From Paenibacillus donghaensis (GTDB taxonomy: Bacteria; Bacillota; Bacilli; Paenibacillales; Paenibacillaceae), in the NCBI RefSeq assembly GCF_002192415.1, contig NZ_CP021780.1, forward strand, positions 5,022,001-5,086,000: a stretch of 64,000 bases of DNA, written 5' to 3'. The notes below the pieces were generated by a model. That model did no database searches and was not told the origin of the DNA. It saw nothing but the letters and a program-made list of their open reading frames with translations. This document shows positions 63,201 through 64,000 of this stretch, piece by piece. Positions within the stretch are counted from its first letter, which is position 1; each line of letters begins with the position of its first letter. A program made the position numbers and the translations under genes.

Positions 63201-64000
63201 CCAACCATTCTGTTCTGCCGTCCCAGTACCACCAGAACTTGACCAAATTTTATCAGAAGCTTTAACCATCGTAGGTTGTATATCCAGCTTCTTATTTAAC
63301 GTTTCACTAGATATCAGAGATTCTTGTGCTGTGTATAGATCTTTAATCAATTGCTCTTCATCATATTCTGGCTTTGTAAGTTCATCTTTCACACGGTTTA
63401 ACTCTTCAGTAAATAAATAATAACTAACTTTTGTATAATTCTCAGCAGGAAGACTCTCCAAGTAAGTTAGTAAAGTAACAATTGATTCTGCCTGAGTTTC
63501 TACTACAGAAGAAAACGTTTGAGTTCCATCGCCATCAACGGCCAACACCTTGTAATATGCTGTACCGTATCTTAATGTGTCCTTGTACGTTGTTTTATTT
63601 GTATCTTTTATGACTTCCGTCCATAGCGACCCTTCTTCAAGGTCGTACGTACCAGGTTTGAAAACCGGATCCGTTATACTAGCTTCCTGATTCATACTGC
63701 GATATACATAAAAGGAAGCTGCCTGTTTGGGTTTATTCCAATTCAAGGTGATCTGGTCCTTCACTTGTATTACATAAGCCTGTGGGGCTGCAAAAGGTAA
63801 CTCTTCAATAGATATATTACTAAACTGAGCTTCTCTAGAGGAAGTAACGCCGGCATGCAGCGCAGACGGAAATGGAGAAAATAACTTGTTCACAAACTCC
63901 CAATTCACTCCATCAATCGATATAAAAGCATTGATATAATGAGAATTGAAATCCCTAACCAATTTCAGATACGGATAATCTGCCACTTTGTATCCTTGTA
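60276..64000 (-). CDS. giant secreted multi-domain carbohydrate-binding protein, C-terminal part (partial)
   Basis: At least 1240 residues; the frame is open through the right edge (a GTG at 63986 is internal). Domains in order from the edge: end of a jelly-roll module (GVNWEFVNKLFS), a fibronectin-like domain (about 70-165), FIVAR-like helices, an F5/8C module (about 240-370) and FIVAR helices (375-440). Then two He_PIG/Ig domains (about 450-620), further FIVAR helices, a second F5/8C (about 680-800), FIVAR, a Big_4-like domain (about 880-960) and another Ig. Last come two tandem copies of a module starting PG-P-LS-(N/D)N and containing 'MNMWWG'. No catalytic domain in the visible part; it should lie upstream. 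No sortase or S-layer anchor at the C-terminus. Probably binds plant or algal polysaccharide at the surface. Confidence 0.85.
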   Translation of the reverse strand, partial: QGYKVADYPYLKLVRDFNSHYINAFISIDGVNWEFVNKLFSPFPSALHAGVTSSREAQFSNISIEELPFAAPQAYVIQVKDQITLNWNKPKQAASFYVYRSMNQEASITDPVFKPGTYDLEEGSLWTEVIKDTNKTTYKDTLRYGTAYYKVLAVDGDGTQTFSSVVETQAESIVTLLTYLESLPAENYTKVSYYLFTEELNRVKDELTKPEYDEEQLIKDLYTAQESLISSETLNKKLDIQPTMVKASDKIWSSSGGTGTAEQNGWLAFDGDLTTGTDTLSSKGWIQVDLGEGHEKSIDSVRYSPRTCCVVRINGAQIQGSNDGQNWNTIFVINGINEAKWYKSEFGATDKYRYFRYNDTHGGNTNIAELEFYKIAKDDTLLSYFLNRAESELLDSVHTPESRTLLEQAVMNAKEVLSKVDTTDPEIEAATESLQLAINGLVLIEGMPKLDVIPDQNVIAGKSLQFKVKASGGVSEIVYGVRNLPEGAVFDAETQIFNWTPTLNQGGNFEVTFTAKSGNLSSSRTITIKVVGKPIVSPEESLAWIAKQENSYYIMATDTSGIPLTFKVATNLPAGAVLSSTTGQFKWKPTQADYGSHSIVFIVSNGSFEATHTLKIDVNLNVIAPEGYTQGSYYLFLKEIERIKGDMSLPNADKEALAAQIVQAEQQLVNIDSLSEQIPITTPMVIASHRSWDKKYDAATNGWFAFDGNLSTGTDAEANPSWIRVDMGENNNAIVGYVKFFPRAGNAARMNGAILQGSQDGTNYTNLYTFSGISKYEWQTVYIPNDTTYRYIRYYSPAGFANVMELQYLTKPLDTTLLDLLLEEAGKIDQQLYTKESVEVLQSAIDSANENSMGTQTQVNEAAYQLKIAIQGLTRALSISSLLPVEVITTVGVAPVLPSVVAAVYSDDSINSVEVDWETITPSQYANVGSFKVEGSVQGTDIKAEATVKVVGDSFNLPPVFDSIDPINITIGASVSFNVYAADPEGEKVHYLIENLPNHAEWDADAGTMNWLPETTGQFEIIIFAKDESGATSSLTVIVIVNDEEKATGVPGIPVLSSNNGYDTGLLDGDFEITMNMWWGNNASSYNLYEDGKLIESKSLRDDTPFAQRLSIPVSGKKNGTYVYTCELINRFGITQSSPLTVKVAHADPGTPILSHDNWDGDGEYKIAMNMWWGTNAKTYRLYENGQLIDTQTLAILTPNAQTANTSIKGKGAGIYEYIVELENDAGITKSSAMTVKVNK

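Noticed and set aside
1..64000. tRNA, rRNA and riboswitches
   Set aside because: I looked for CCA-ending cloverleaf sequences, rRNA fragments and common riboswitch cores near gene starts and saw none I could support; a covariance-model search would be needed to exclude them.

Overview
The window looks like a chromosomal segment of a low-to-moderate GC Bacillota bacterium, most likely Paenibacillus or a close relative. The grounds are strong AGGAGG-type ribosome binding sites, repeated LplB/YtcP/LplA-type sugar ABC importers paired with YesM/YesN or AraC regulators, large glycoside hydrolases with carbohydrate-binding modules, and typical Bacillota insertion sequences. No species can be named from the sequence alone.

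Layout. 1-229 is the start of a YesM-like sensor gene running off the left edge. 700-1580 holds a dead group II intron reverse transcriptase. 1.7-12.6 kb and 20.5-25 kb form a 'membrane-response' region: an OmpR-type two-component system (2.3-4.1 kb), four paralogous ~180-210 aa two-TM proteins, several 22-50 aa single-TM peptides missed by normal gene calling, an MFS exporter with an SDR enzyme, an ABC-2 exporter, a small coiled-coil protein, and degenerate copies of a multi-TM gene that appear to start at ATT. An IS110-family element splits one of these operons. Between the two blocks (12.8-20.3 kb) is a sugar-uptake cluster with GH43, an AraC-type membrane regulator, and a binding lipoprotein plus two permeases.

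25-31.6 kb is an insertion-sequence graveyard (group II intron, IS3, IS1634 and an IS5/IS1182-like element) surrounding a dehydrogenase/TetR pair and several gene stubs. 31.7-36 kb returns to the membrane-response set: a methyl-accepting protein, a radical SAM/SPASM enzyme directly behind another tiny membrane peptide, and an intact multi-TM homologue. 36.2-64 kb is a polysaccharide-utilisation region: alginate-lyase-like, GH95, GH2, GH28-like, GH88/105, GH43 and a giant multi-domain CBM protein, with a second ABC importer, a YesM/YesN pair, two AraC regulators and the fused remains of another importer/regulator locus.

Main observation. Twelve sites in the window carry three to five copies of a hexamer close to T-N-A-A-A-C (or TTAAC), spaced exactly 11 bp start to start. 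They lie upstream of the two-component system itself, the paralog genes, the tiny peptides, the MFS exporter, the ABC exporter, the methyl-accepting protein, the radical SAM operon and the multi-TM gene, in each case oriented with transcription. None was seen in front of the sugar-utilisation genes. This indicates a local regulon of an OmpR-family regulator built around tiny membrane peptides and exporters. PhoP-type boxes have the same 11 bp pitch, so phosphate control is the main alternative. The regulator-to-site link and any function (for example envelope stress or peptide response) are inference.
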